A stretch of 38,679 bases of DNA from Bacteroidota bacterium (GTDB lineage: Bacteria; Bacteroidota; Bacteroidia; Chitinophagales; Saprospiraceae), in NCBI GenBank assembly GCA_024743405.1, contig JANSWP010000070.1, positions 1 to 38,679 on the forward strand. Direction: 5' to 3'. Below are positions 23,170 to 32,012 of this stretch, piece after piece. A program made the position numbers and the translations under genes. The notes under the pieces were generated by a model, which had not been told where the DNA came from, did not search any database, and saw only the letters and a program-made list of their open reading frames with translations. Each line of letters begins with the position of its first letter. The first letter of the stretch is position 1.

Positions 23170-25290
23170 ATGAGCGAAAAAGAAAATGTAATTATAGCCT
23201 TAGCAGGTAATCCTAATAGTGGAAAATCTTCCGTTTTTAATCAATTAACTGGACTTCGGCAAAAGATTGGAAATTTTCCAGGAGTTACGGTTGAAAAGAA
23301 AATTGGAAAGACAAAACTAACGGATAGTGAGGAGGTTACGATAATCGACTTGCCAGGCACTTATAGTCTTCATCCTACTTCCCAAGATGAAAGGGTTGTT
23401 TTAAATATCCTTGCTAATCCAAACGATCAGCATTACCCGGACGCTGCAATTTATATTGCTGATATTACAAATTTGGAGAAGCACTTTTTGCTTTTGACTC
23501 AAATTTTAGATTTGAATATTCCGACAGTTTTGGCTTTGAACATGATGGATTTAGCGGAAGAAACGAATCTAAAAGTAGATACCAATAAACTGGAAAAACA
23601 ATTTGGTATCCCGGTGGTCTTGATCAGTGGGCGATACGGTAAGAATCTTGATTTATTGAAAGAAAAGATATCGAAACTGATTCATACAAATCCGAAAAAG
23701 GCGTTAAAACCATTTTACAGTTTTTCAGCTTCTGAAAAACAGGTTCTTAATGACATTCAATCCTACTTTCCCAATCAAACTCCTTATCAAACCATACTAA
23801 CTGTTCACCACCATGAACAATTTTCTTTCTTAAATGGCGATATTCAAAAGACGGTTGAAAAGGCAAAAACTGAAAGTGATTTCAAAAGTTTGCATTTTCA
23901 AATTGAGGAAACCATGCAGCGGTTTAATCATTTCACCCCAATTTTGAATAATGCGATTAAAAAGCCGCCTAAAACTCCCGGAACACGTACTGATAAAATA
24001 GACACGATACTCGTTCATAGAGTATTTGGACCGGTTATATTTTTTGCGTTAATGTTTTTTGTCTTTCAGGCGATTTTCGCTTGGTCAAGCTACCCAATGG
24101 ATTGGATTGACGCAGGTTTTGGTTGGTTGACAGAGTCAGTGAAAGCGATTATGCCTGCGGCTTGGTACACTGATTTACTAACAGAGGGAATCATTGCGGG
24201 ACTGGGAGGCGTTCTTATTTTTATACCTCAAATTGCGATTCTTTTCTTTTTGATTTCAATATTGGAAGAGGTAGGATATATGTCGAGAGCGATGTTTATG
24301 TTTGATAACATCATGCAAAAGTTTGGTTTGAATGGAAGAAGTATTGTAGCATTGATCTCTGGTGGAGCTTGTGCGATTCCCGCAATTATGTCTACTCGAA
24401 CCATTTCAAATTGGAAAGAAAGGTTGATTACCATTTTGGTAACCCCTTTCATTAGTTGTTCAGCTCGGATTCCGGTCTATGCTATTCTGATTGGCTTTGT
24501 TGTACCGCCAACGACTTGGGGCATTTTCAATTTACAAGGCTTAGCTTTTATGGGATTGTATCTTTTGGGGATCATTGCGGCGCTTGTTTCTGCCTGGGTT
24601 TTCAAAAAGATTTTAAAGTCCAATGAAAGCTCTTTTTTATTGCTTGAGTTGCCTCAATACAAACCACCAATCTGGAAAAACATTTTATTAAACATTAAGG
24701 ACAAAGTGGGCGCATTTGTTTGGGAAGCAGGTCAAGTGATTATGGTCATAAGTGTTGTTTTATGGTTTTTGGCGAGTTATGGACCTTCTCAAAAAATGGC
24801 ACAAGCAGAGGCAGAGGCTACTTCAATTTCAATTGAACAAAATCTTAATGAAACAGAATCCGAAGACCTATTAGCATCCAAAAAAATAGAGGCTTCTTAT
24901 GCTGGACACATTGGAAAATTTATCGAACCTACAATTCAACCGTTAGGGTACGATTGGAAAATAGGTATTGCTTTACTAACCTCTTTTGCAGCACGAGAAG
25001 TTTTTGTAGGGACCATGGCGACTATCTATTCAATTGGAAGTACAGATGATGAATTGACCATTAGAGAAAAATTGGCGAAAGCGAAAAATCCAATCACTGG
25101 TGCACCTGTATATACTTTAGCGACCTCACTTTCTTTACTTATTTTTTACGTTTTTGCCATGCAGTGTATGAGTACAGTAGCGGTGGTGAAAAAAGAAACG
25201 GGAAGTTGGAAGTGGGCGTTGATTCAGTTCTTTTTTATGACGGCTTTGGCTTACATTGGAGCATTATTGATTTACCAGTTTTTGAAATAG
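23170..25290 (+). CDS. feoB: FeoB, ferrous iron transporter
   Basis: A 706-residue inner-membrane Fe(II) transporter with an N-terminal G-protein domain. GTP-binding motifs: G1 GNPNSGKSSVFN (about 13-24), G2/switch region FPGVTVEKKIG, G3 DLPGTYSLHP, G4 NMMD. The membrane part contains two Gate-type regions, the first with LISGGACAIPAIMSTRTISN, the second with LLTSFAAREVFVGTMATIYS, separated by the FeoB C domain (about 410-465), as expected. The protein ends in a final helix without a long C-terminal tail and has no FeoC neighbour, which is usual for Bacteroidota. It overlaps nothing and converges on the PfkB gene 35 bases away. Confidence 0.96.
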   Translation: MSEKENVIIALAGNPNSGKSSVFNQLTGLRQKIGNFPGVTVEKKIGKTKLTDSEEVTIIDLPGTYSLHPTSQDERVVLNILANPNDQHYPDAAIYIADITNLEKHFLLLTQILDLNIPTVLALNMMDLAEETNLKVDTNKLEKQFGIPVVLISGRYGKNLDLLKEKISKLIHTNPKKALKPFYSFSASEKQVLNDIQSYFPNQTPYQTILTVHHHEQFSFLNGDIQKTVEKAKTESDFKSLHFQIEETMQRFNHFTPILNNAIKKPPKTPGTRTDKIDTILVHRVFGPVIFFALMFFVFQAIFAWSSYPMDWIDAGFGWLTESVKAIMPAAWYTDLLTEGIIAGLGGVLIFIPQIAILFFLISILEEVGYMSRAMFMFDNIMQKFGLNGRSIVALISGGACAIPAIMSTRTISNWKERLITILVTPFISCSARIPVYAILIGFVVPPTTWGIFNLQGLAFMGLYLLGIIAALVSAWVFKKILKSNESSFLLLELPQYKPPIWKNILLNIKDKVGAFVWEAGQVIMVISVVLWFLASYGPSQKMAQAEAEATSISIEQNLNETESEDLLASKKIEASYAGHIGKFIEPTIQPLGYDWKIGIALLTSFAAREVFVGTMATIYSIGSTDDELTIREKLAKAKNPITGAPVYTLATSLSLLIFYVFAMQCMSTVAVVKKETGSWKWALIQFFFMTALAYIGALLIYQFLK

Positions 25291-25325
25291 ACTAAAGGAC
25301 AACATGAGTCCCTTTCTATCGTGTT

Positions 25326-26099
25326 CTATAACTTGAAGCCCATTTGATACGTTTTCATTCTGTCCTGAATTTTTTCCATATCGGGTAAAAAGACGCCCTT
25401 GTTTTCGACTACAAATGCTGCGGCTGAATGAGCAAATGCCATTGCATCTTTGATGTTTTTGTTTTTAGAATATTCTATTAAAAAAGAAACGGCGAAAACA
25501 TCGCCAGCACCAGTTGGATCGATTTCTTTTATAGGGTAAGCTGGAAAATGATATTTTTGATTGGCATTAAAAATAATGGCTCCATTCTCCCCTTCAGTCA
25601 TGACCAAGACTTCTACTAATTCAACGATTTTTGGAATGAAATCTTCAAACCCTCGGATGTCATCATTACTCATAATCACAACCTCCAACGCTTCCAATTT
25701 TTCCCAATCCATTGCTTTTGGACTAACTTTTCCCGCCTCATCCCATTGACGAAGCCAACCTTGAATGGTTGCACCTTTTAAAGCATTGGGAAAAGCGCCT
25801 AATAAAGAAAAGTCGATTTCATTAGCGATGGCTCCAAAATGAATGAGTGGGCAGTCTTTCCAATTTTGAGGAAGATCCTTTTTGAAAAGGGTCTTTGCTG
25901 GTGTATAAACATATTGAATTCGTTCTTTGCCTTCATAAATATTTTCAAAAACGGTTGTTTGAGTTGATTCTTTATTTGAAATTTGAATGCCGTCAAAGCG
26001 TTGGAAAAATTCAAAATCTTGACCTACACTAGTCAAAACAGCAGTCGAAAGTCCCAGCTTATGAGCGACTAAACTTGAATAGGAAGCGGTGCCTCCCAA
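25326..26099 (-). CDS. PfkB-family carbohydrate kinase (start uncertain)
   Basis: A ribokinase-fold kinase. The conserved signature EIDPTGAGDVFA (catalytic Asp200 in this numbering) and the GGTASYSS substrate motif are present. The listed start is a TTG at 26099, but coding similarity continues upstream in frame: PEYLCIGHFCHDLLNGKNI lies at 26100-26153 and resembles the first strand and substrate-binding loop of PfkB kinases. Between that and the in-frame TAA at 26187-26189 there is no ATG, GTG or TTG; the most start-like codon is ATA at 26175-26177. So either a rare start is used, the true ATG was mutated (ATG to ATA), or the kinase lacks its first strand and may be inactive. The phosphorylated sugar is unknown. 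Confidence 0.82.
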   Translation of the reverse strand: MGGTASYSSLVAHKLGLSTAVLTSVGQDFEFFQRFDGIQISNKESTQTTVFENIYEGKERIQYVYTPAKTLFKKDLPQNWKDCPLIHFGAIANEIDFSLLGAFPNALKGATIQGWLRQWDEAGKVSPKAMDWEKLEALEVVIMSNDDIRGFEDFIPKIVELVEVLVMTEGENGAIIFNANQKYHFPAYPIKEIDPTGAGDVFAVSFLIEYSKNKNIKDAMAFAHSAAAFVVENKGVFLPDMEKIQDRMKTYQMGFKL

Positions 26100-26243
26100 T
26101 ATATTCTTGCCGTTTAATAAGTCATGACAAAAATGTCCAATACAGAGGTATTCGGGTGTAGTTAAAGGTTCGATTATCTTATAGGTTTAAGTGTATGTAT
26201 TGTTTAGATGTTTAAAGTCACCAAATTAAGGATCTTGAAATTA

Positions 26244-26281
26244 ATAAAAAGCCCTATTGAATGAAAAACTCAATAGGGCTT
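26244..26281 (-). terminator. Rho-independent terminator after the cytochrome c peroxidase gene
   Basis: AAGCCCTATTGA at 26249-26260 pairs perfectly with TCAATAGGGCTT at 26270-26281 across a 9-base loop. Read on the minus strand it is followed by a U-run, 48 bases past the stop of the peroxidase gene. Confidence 0.85.
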
Positions 26282-26328
26282 CAGAGAGGTTTGTGAATTA
26301 TCTCATAACCCCCTTTTTGTTACTCGTT

Positions 26329-27477
26329 TTATTTAAAAGGGTCTGCATATTTTTCATCTGATGATAAGGACTCATCCGTCAAAGTATATAAAAAGGCAAT
26401 TAAAGCTGCTTTTTCTTCTTCGGAAAAATTCATTTTCATAGGAGTTCCTTCAGGCGTTTTCAATTGAGGTGCAAGATTTTCATGTGCTTGAATACCGTTA
26501 CTATAATGATCAATGACTTCCTCTAATGTTTCAAAACGACCATCATGCATATAAGGCCCAGTCACTTCTATATTTCTTAAAAATGGCACTTTAAATAATC
26601 CATTTTTTGAAGCCTGACCGGTCAAATCACCAATGCCATTGTCGGTATATTCAAGATCCAAACCATTATTGGCTGAAGAGCGCCCAAGGAAAACGATGTT
26701 TCCGTGACAAGAACTACAATTAGCGAAGTAAAGCTGTTTTCCAAGATTCTCTTGAGCAGTATATTTAGATAAATCACCTTCTACATCCCAAGTTTTATTG
26801 TCTGCAATCATCGCTTGGTCAAAAGTGGAGTTCGACGAAATAACAGATCGAACAAATTGAGAAAGTGCATTAGTGATTCTGTCAGTGGTGATTAGTTTGG
26901 TACCATATGCTTTTTCAAAAAGGATTTCGTAATAATCGATACCTTCAAATTTATTGGGTAAGAGATCTAAATCCATACCCATCTCAATATGGTTTGAAAC
27001 GGTTTGGCGCACTTGTTCTTCAACGGAACTGGCTCTTTCGTCCCAGAAAAAACCACGATCTTGATAATAAAAACGGACATTTCCGAGTGCTAAGGTATTT
27101 CGTTTAGTATCTCCTCCTTCAAATCCTTCGCTCAATGCCCGCGCATCAGCAAAACCAGTATTTTGGTTGTGGCAAGATGCACAAGATTTTGTTTCATTGG
27201 CAGATAAACGGGTATCATAAAATAGTACTCGACCTAAGGTAGCGCCATGATTCGTGACTGAGGAACCCAAAAATCCCCCACTTGTAAAGTGAGCAGGTAA
27301 TTCAGGGTTTTTATATTCAAAGGTGCCACTTGGCAGATCAAGTGAGTTGGATATAACAGACAATTCTTCTGGGGTGTAACTTTTTACAATAGTATCAGCA
27401 TTGTCTTGAGTGCAAGAAACGAGAAAGAGTGTAAAGAAAGCTACCACAGAAACAAGAAAAGTAAATTTTACTTTCAT
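26329..27477 (-). CDS. Di-heme cytochrome c peroxidase (CcpA/MauG-like), lipoprotein
   Basis: A 382-residue exported di-heme protein. The signal peptide ends in LVSC (Cys22, lipobox), so it is probably membrane-anchored in the periplasm. There are two c-type heme motifs, CASCH (99-103) and CSSCH (254-258), with the surrounding LGRVLFYDTRLSANETKSC and PFLRNIEVTGPYMHDGRF typical of bacterial cytochrome c peroxidases, which reduce H2O2 using cytochrome electrons. MauG-like cofactor maturation is an alternative role in the same family. It has its own terminator. Confidence 0.93.
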   Translation of the reverse strand: MKVKFTFLVSVVAFFTLFLVSCTQDNADTIVKSYTPEELSVISNSLDLPSGTFEYKNPELPAHFTSGGFLGSSVTNHGATLGRVLFYDTRLSANETKSCASCHNQNTGFADARALSEGFEGGDTKRNTLALGNVRFYYQDRGFFWDERASSVEEQVRQTVSNHIEMGMDLDLLPNKFEGIDYYEILFEKAYGTKLITTDRITNALSQFVRSVISSNSTFDQAMIADNKTWDVEGDLSKYTAQENLGKQLYFANCSSCHGNIVFLGRSSANNGLDLEYTDNGIGDLTGQASKNGLFKVPFLRNIEVTGPYMHDGRFETLEEVIDHYSNGIQAHENLAPQLKTPEGTPMKMNFSEEEKAALIAFLYTLTDESLSSDEKYADPFK

Positions 27478-27641
27478 AACCTTAGGTGTTTTTTTGTGAG
27501 CAATTGAAAATTTAAAATTAAGAATTTACAAAGGAGAATACAATGCCCATTCACCTTTTTAACTTATATCGCTTCTAGTTAATGTCATCTAATTATCAGG
27601 AAAGACCTGTTTGAGGAGGGAGTTGTTCGGGATATGTTTTG

Positions 27642-27682
27642 TCCGTGGTCAGTTTGGTTGGGTATCAATAACTGACCACGGA
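27642..27682. repeat. 13-bp inverted repeat after the rhodanese gene
   Basis: TCCGTGGTCAGTT at 27642-27654 pairs perfectly with AACTGACCACGGA at 27670-27682. It starts 10 bases beyond the rhodanese stop on the minus strand, so it could end that transcript, but neither side has a good U-run. Confidence 0.5.
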
Positions 27683-27691
27683 TCTCTAAAT

Positions 27692-27994
27692 TTACTCGCC
27701 AAAAGCATCTTTCCAAGCCAATACACCACCTTCTAAATTGCGGACATTGGTATAGCCAGCCATTTGAAACATCTGTTGTGCCATGCCACTTCTTTGACCA
27801 GAACGACAATGAATGACGATTTCATTGTTTTTGTGTTCTTCTAAATCATCAATGGCGCCAACAATAGTGCCGATTGGAACTAAGGTAGCACCTAGGTTAA
27901 ATTCATCATATTCCCATGCTTCCCGTACGTCGAGGAACATAAATTCTTCTTTGTTGTCTAGTTTTTGTTTTAATTCTTGTACTGTAATATCCAT
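27692..27994 (-). CDS. Single-domain rhodanese-like protein
   Basis: A 100-residue cytosolic rhodanese-homology domain. LDVREAWEYDEFNL (about 21-34) is the CH2A-type motif, and the active-site loop CRSGQRS carries Cys63, the residue that would hold the persulfide. It closes with NVRNLEGGVLAWKDAFG. Expected activity: sulfur transfer, partner unknown. It lies downstream of the T9SS cargo gene on the same strand with a 45-base gap, so it may share its transcript. Confidence 0.95.
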   Translation of the reverse strand: MDITVQELKQKLDNKEEFMFLDVREAWEYDEFNLGATLVPIGTIVGAIDDLEEHKNNEIVIHCRSGQRSGMAQQMFQMAGYTNVRNLEGGVLAWKDAFGE

Positions 27995-28039
27995 TCGTAA
28001 TTAGTTAAGTTTTGAGTGCTTTTATTCAGAAATAAGAAA

Positions 28040-30631
28040 TCAATAACTCAGAATGATCTTATGATTAAATCTTTCTCTCGTTTTTTGATTGACTATTTGA
28101 AGGAAATAAATACCGTTTTGATAAGCTGTTAAATCAATTTGATTTTCAAAAGTTAATTCATCTATATTTTGACCAATACTGTTGAAAATTAATGCTTTAT
28201 AATCTTGGTAATTGCCTTCTTTCAATTGAATAAATAACCTACCAGAAGTTGGGTTTGGATAGATTTCCATGACCTCTGAAAGTGCTCTTACTTCTTTTAT
28301 ATTTGAGGACGTAGTCAAAGGGGCTTCGTCACCGAATACGGGTCGCAGCATGGTCGCTTGTTGCAATTCTTGTGGTATAGGAACCCAATTGGCAGTAGAA
28401 TTGAGTTTGACAAATAGGCAAGAATCACAAGGGTTATTAGCATCATAGCCAATCGGAATACCATATTCAATACCAGAAGTAACTTGCATAAACGTGACAT
28501 AAAAATCACCCGCAGGAATAAAAATTGGTTTTGGAGTGCCTAAAATATCTTCCAGCCGATAAGTTGTAAAACCCTGAATAGTATCAAATAAATTATTTGG
28601 ATAAAAAGGTGTCAACAATTCTTGTTCATATATCGGTTCTAAATCTTTCGTCAATTCATCAGTATAAATTCGAAGGTTGAATATCTGAGTCTGTGTATTC
28701 CCATTTAAATGAGGGAAAAGAATTTGAACTGCCCTCAAAGTGTCATCTACATTAGAAGTATATCGAACTGCCAACTGTTCTCCTCCAGAAGGTGTTTTGA
28801 ATGAGATTTGACGTTCCGCAGTACCGTCATCGTAGGCAAAATAATTTTTAAAAGGTGTATATAAATGAACAGTATCATTTGATCGGAACTCAAAATCTTG
28901 GTCAGCGGTGAGGTAATAAGTTGATCGGAAATTTAAATTTTCAGCACCAACAAAATCACCTTGCATACTTAGTAATTGTTGATCAAATGTCAAATTTGGC
29001 ACATCAAAACTTTCAGTGAAAGGCTCTTTGATGGGTACATTAACTCCCGAAATCAAGGAAAAATCGCCTTGCGTATATTGAGTCGTACTCGTTTCTGTTT
29101 CTGATAGAATTGCCCAAGCCTCATCGAGGTTCTCAATCAGGTTTTTATGGTTGAAAATAGTTGTTTCTATCGATTTATTAAGATTGGCTGATTCATTGCC
29201 CTCAAAATGCCACCAAGGCATACTTGTATATTTGGACATTAGGTTGCTAGGTAAATTTACAAAGGCAACATCATTGAAGGTGTCATCTACCAAAATTGCC
29301 GAACCAAACCAAACATAATCTACATGCCATAAATCGACCATTCCCCCTGGTGAAGAATAGCTTTTAAACCTAAATTGAAAAGCACTATGGAAAAATCTAT
29401 CTTGATCTAATTTATACAATTTAAATTCAAAGGGAGGGACTGTATCACCCACAAAAGGTTCATTCAAAAAGCCTTCATAGCCATCGATCGTGACCCATTC
29501 ACCTGTGTTGTCTCTAAACTCAACCACTAAAGAATCTTTGATAGACGGTGCTTTACCATATCCCTTTGAAGCGACATAAAACCGTAAGAGTACATTATCA
29601 TCTTGATCTAAATCTGAAATATCTATTGCTTTTGAAGTTAATTTATCCGCTACGCCTTCGAAGAAATCATAAGGTTCTCCTTTTCGATCAACTCCATCAA
29701 AGGTGGCAAATCCATAAGAAGGTGGGTTTGCGGCAAATGTTCGATTTACATAAACCTGATCGTCTAACCATAATGCATCATTTGGATGAGGACCTTGATA
29801 CGTAAAGTCATCAAAAAATGGCAAGTCTCCTGAATCTAACGTATCACCACGAATGATGAATGGAATTTTGAAGGTGTCACATACTATAAATTCGTCGCAA
29901 ATGACCATACAAACCGTATCCGTACCTGGAAATCGATTGGCATAATAAAGCAAACAGGTATCTGCGCGGTTGTAATTAGTGAAAGAAAACAATTGCTGCC
30001 CTTCTCCATCATAATTGTCAGGACAATCAATAAACTGGCTACATTTTTTGTCGCCTGGGAAATCAACTTCTGAGGTTAGGCAATATTCAGTCACCGTCTC
30101 TGGGTCAACAACTCTTGAATCTCCAATGATGACTTTTCCTTTTCTTTTGACGGTTACAACATAAGAAAATGCTTCACAATCACTGCCGTCGGCGCGGCAA
30201 AACTCCAATTTAATAGTGTCTACTCCTGAAGTTTGAAAATTAGCATTGGCAGTATAAATTAAAGAAGTTGTATCAATAATAGCTGTTCCATATAGAAGTG
30301 CTCCTCCATTGGTTAAGTTAATTACATCTCCATCATTTCCGCCATCCCCTAAAACCAATGTATCAATCTCTAAATCAAAAAACATACTTTGACCAGATTC
30401 TAATAAAAGTCCTATAAAGTCTGGAGGGCAATTATTGAATGGCCCCTCTGATCGATTGTCTAATGAATTAGTCCCAATTATCTTTTCAAATTCTGCCGCG
30501 ATTTTTAATTCTTTTTGGTTGACTTGGGATTGGAAAACTGGGTTTCCTTGAGCAGGCTCTATAATCAACTCTTGAGCAGACAAGTCAAAAACTAGAAAAA
30601 GTAGGGCGGTCAGAGCGTAAAATAAGCGCAT
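28040..30631 (-). CDS. Secreted protein with T9SS type A sorting domain
   Basis: An 863-residue exported protein. The signal peptide (MRLFYALTALLFLVFDLSAQ) directs it across the inner membrane, and the last about 75 residues are a type A Por-secretion sorting domain (EIYPNPTSGRLFIQLKEGNY to a terminal RFNHKIILSY), which sends it through the type IX secretion system and may leave it surface-attached. The central part is beta-rich, with a likely jelly-roll module near residues 270-440 (FDDFTYQGPHP, PSYGFATFDGV, GYGKAPSIKDSL) resembling Bacteroidota carbohydrate-binding or adhesin modules. I see no catalytic motif. The frequent Cys residues in the first 260 residues may form disulfides. Confidence 0.92.
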   Translation of the reverse strand: MRLFYALTALLFLVFDLSAQELIIEPAQGNPVFQSQVNQKELKIAAEFEKIIGTNSLDNRSEGPFNNCPPDFIGLLLESGQSMFFDLEIDTLVLGDGGNDGDVINLTNGGALLYGTAIIDTTSLIYTANANFQTSGVDTIKLEFCRADGSDCEAFSYVVTVKRKGKVIIGDSRVVDPETVTEYCLTSEVDFPGDKKCSQFIDCPDNYDGEGQQLFSFTNYNRADTCLLYYANRFPGTDTVCMVICDEFIVCDTFKIPFIIRGDTLDSGDLPFFDDFTYQGPHPNDALWLDDQVYVNRTFAANPPSYGFATFDGVDRKGEPYDFFEGVADKLTSKAIDISDLDQDDNVLLRFYVASKGYGKAPSIKDSLVVEFRDNTGEWVTIDGYEGFLNEPFVGDTVPPFEFKLYKLDQDRFFHSAFQFRFKSYSSPGGMVDLWHVDYVWFGSAILVDDTFNDVAFVNLPSNLMSKYTSMPWWHFEGNESANLNKSIETTIFNHKNLIENLDEAWAILSETETSTTQYTQGDFSLISGVNVPIKEPFTESFDVPNLTFDQQLLSMQGDFVGAENLNFRSTYYLTADQDFEFRSNDTVHLYTPFKNYFAYDDGTAERQISFKTPSGGEQLAVRYTSNVDDTLRAVQILFPHLNGNTQTQIFNLRIYTDELTKDLEPIYEQELLTPFYPNNLFDTIQGFTTYRLEDILGTPKPIFIPAGDFYVTFMQVTSGIEYGIPIGYDANNPCDSCLFVKLNSTANWVPIPQELQQATMLRPVFGDEAPLTTSSNIKEVRALSEVMEIYPNPTSGRLFIQLKEGNYQDYKALIFNSIGQNIDELTFENQIDLTAYQNGIYFLQIVNQKTRERFNHKIILSY

Positions 30632-30676
30632 GTTAAATTATTTTGAAAATTACTCCTATTCACTAATGGAGGTAAT

Positions 30677-30706
30677 AAAAAAAAATCGGCGAAGGTCAAT
30701 TCGCCG
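30677..30706 (-). terminator. Rho-independent terminator after the PASTA gene
   Basis: CGGCGAA at 30687-30693 pairs with TTCGCCG at 30700-30706 across a 6-base loop. On the minus strand a run of eight to nine U follows. It is about 100 bases beyond the PASTA stop and before the T9SS gene. Confidence 0.78.
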
Positions 30707-30808
30707 TTTGATGAAAAAGCCATCTAAATATCTTTTCCAAAACGTACTTTCAAAAATTTTGTTGCCAAACCAAATTCTATTCACAAAAACTGTCAGGTAG
30801 GGCAATAT

Positions 30809-31648
30809 TTATTGACATCCGTCTGGAATTTCCTGTGTCAAATATAAGTCAACTTGTGTGCCTATTTGAACGATTCTATTTCTCCGGTAAGCAGGCATTT
30901 GTTTCCAAACATAAGCATTAGCACTGTTGGTGACTGTCCCATCTTCCGAAATTTCGCCAACACTCAATCGGGAGCCACTCAACATAAATTCTGCTTCGCT
31001 AAAGGGAATACACACTAAATTTGGAATGGAGACACTATTTGAAGTCCTTTCTGTGACGATAAACTGTAAAGTATCTCCTTTAGAAGCTTTGAAGCCCTCT
31101 TTAATATCTTTATCAGTAATTTTTTTGCCTTTATAAAAAAAGTGAACGATAGAATTATTGGCTTGTCGAGGGTCAAATATTTTATCTTTTATCGTCGTAT
31201 GAATATCCTTTCGGCCTAGCTTCCTGCTATAACTGCTATAATTATAACTACTCTCTCCAAACAATGGTAGAGAAACCTCTTCAGCTTTAAATTTTGAAAT
31301 AGTCAAATAAACGGTTCTGTATTTTTTGACAGGAGAATTTGCCTTTGGCTCTTGATTTGTAATGACTCCAGGCTTTTTATTAGCATACCAAACAGAGTCA
31401 ATGACCTCAAATCTGAAATCGTGTTTTTTGGCTAATTCCTTGGCTTCACTGAGCGTTTTTCCTTCAAAGTTTTCTAAAACGACAGACTCGCCATGGCGGG
31501 TATAGCATTTTAACCACAAGTTGGTCATTACAAAAAAGAAGACCAAGACACTTATCATCGCCGCAAAGTTTTTTAAGAAAAAGAAGCTAGTGGCAAATAG
31601 CCAGAATTCTGACCAAATTTTTTTAAGTTTTTCTTTCAATTTGTCCAT
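30809..31648 (-). CDS. Membrane-anchored PASTA-domain protein
   Basis: A 279-residue protein with a short cytoplasmic basic start, one membrane helix (about 25-47) and an extracytoplasmic part made of PASTA-type repeats: VVLENFEGKTLSEAKELAKK to a segment with KPGVITNQEPKANSPV and VYLTISK (about 55-118), a second diverged repeat (about 122-200), and VSIPNLVCIPFSEAEFML to IVQIGTQVDLYLT (about 205-274). PASTA repeats bind peptidoglycan-type ligands in Gram-positive kinases, but no kinase domain is present; such orphan PASTA proteins are common in Bacteroidota with unknown role. Confidence 0.92.
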   Translation of the reverse strand: MDKLKEKLKKIWSEFWLFATSFFFLKNFAAMISVLVFFFVMTNLWLKCYTRHGESVVLENFEGKTLSEAKELAKKHDFRFEVIDSVWYANKKPGVITNQEPKANSPVKKYRTVYLTISKFKAEEVSLPLFGESSYNYSSYSRKLGRKDIHTTIKDKIFDPRQANNSIVHFFYKGKKITDKDIKEGFKASKGDTLQFIVTERTSNSVSIPNLVCIPFSEAEFMLSGSRLSVGEISEDGTVTNSANAYVWKQMPAYRRNRIVQIGTQVDLYLTQEIPDGCQ

Positions 31649-31834
31649 TATTTAAAATTGACTTGAAAAGTCCATTTAGTTTTCTCTCGTTCCACATTTT
31701 TGAATGAATCATTTTGTCCATCTTTTTGCGAAACAACCGCGAATATAAGGATATTCTAGGGCTTTGTTCACTATTGAAAAGAGTGAGTTTTTGTTCTCAA
31801 TGAGTAAGAGTCTAGGGTGAGAGAGTATTCGTAG

Positions 31835-32000
31835 TAAGTGCTTGAACAGAAATAAGTTCCATATTTGACGAAAACTATTTTTTTGCCAGACGAGGCAAAA
31901 AGCACAGGCATATCCTTAGATATGGCGAGTATTTTTAACGAAATATGGTGAAAAAATAGTCTGTCAGAATATGTGCGAGTTATTTCTGTCCAAGCACTTA
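31835..32000 (+). repeat. Long palindromic element, copy C
   Basis: A 166-bp element whose ends TAAGTGCTTGAACAGAAATAA and its near-complement (mismatch only at the A/G position) pair, with imperfect pairing along the whole length. Core: CCAGACGAGGC, hairpin CATATC-CTTA-GATATG, GCGAG, TTAACG. It is about 90% identical to copy B, and its inner hairpin differs from B while remaining paired. It fills much of the 364-base gap between the trkH stop and the PASTA gene start; nothing else is evident there. Confidence 0.9.
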
Positions 32001-32012
32001 ATAGCGATATAT

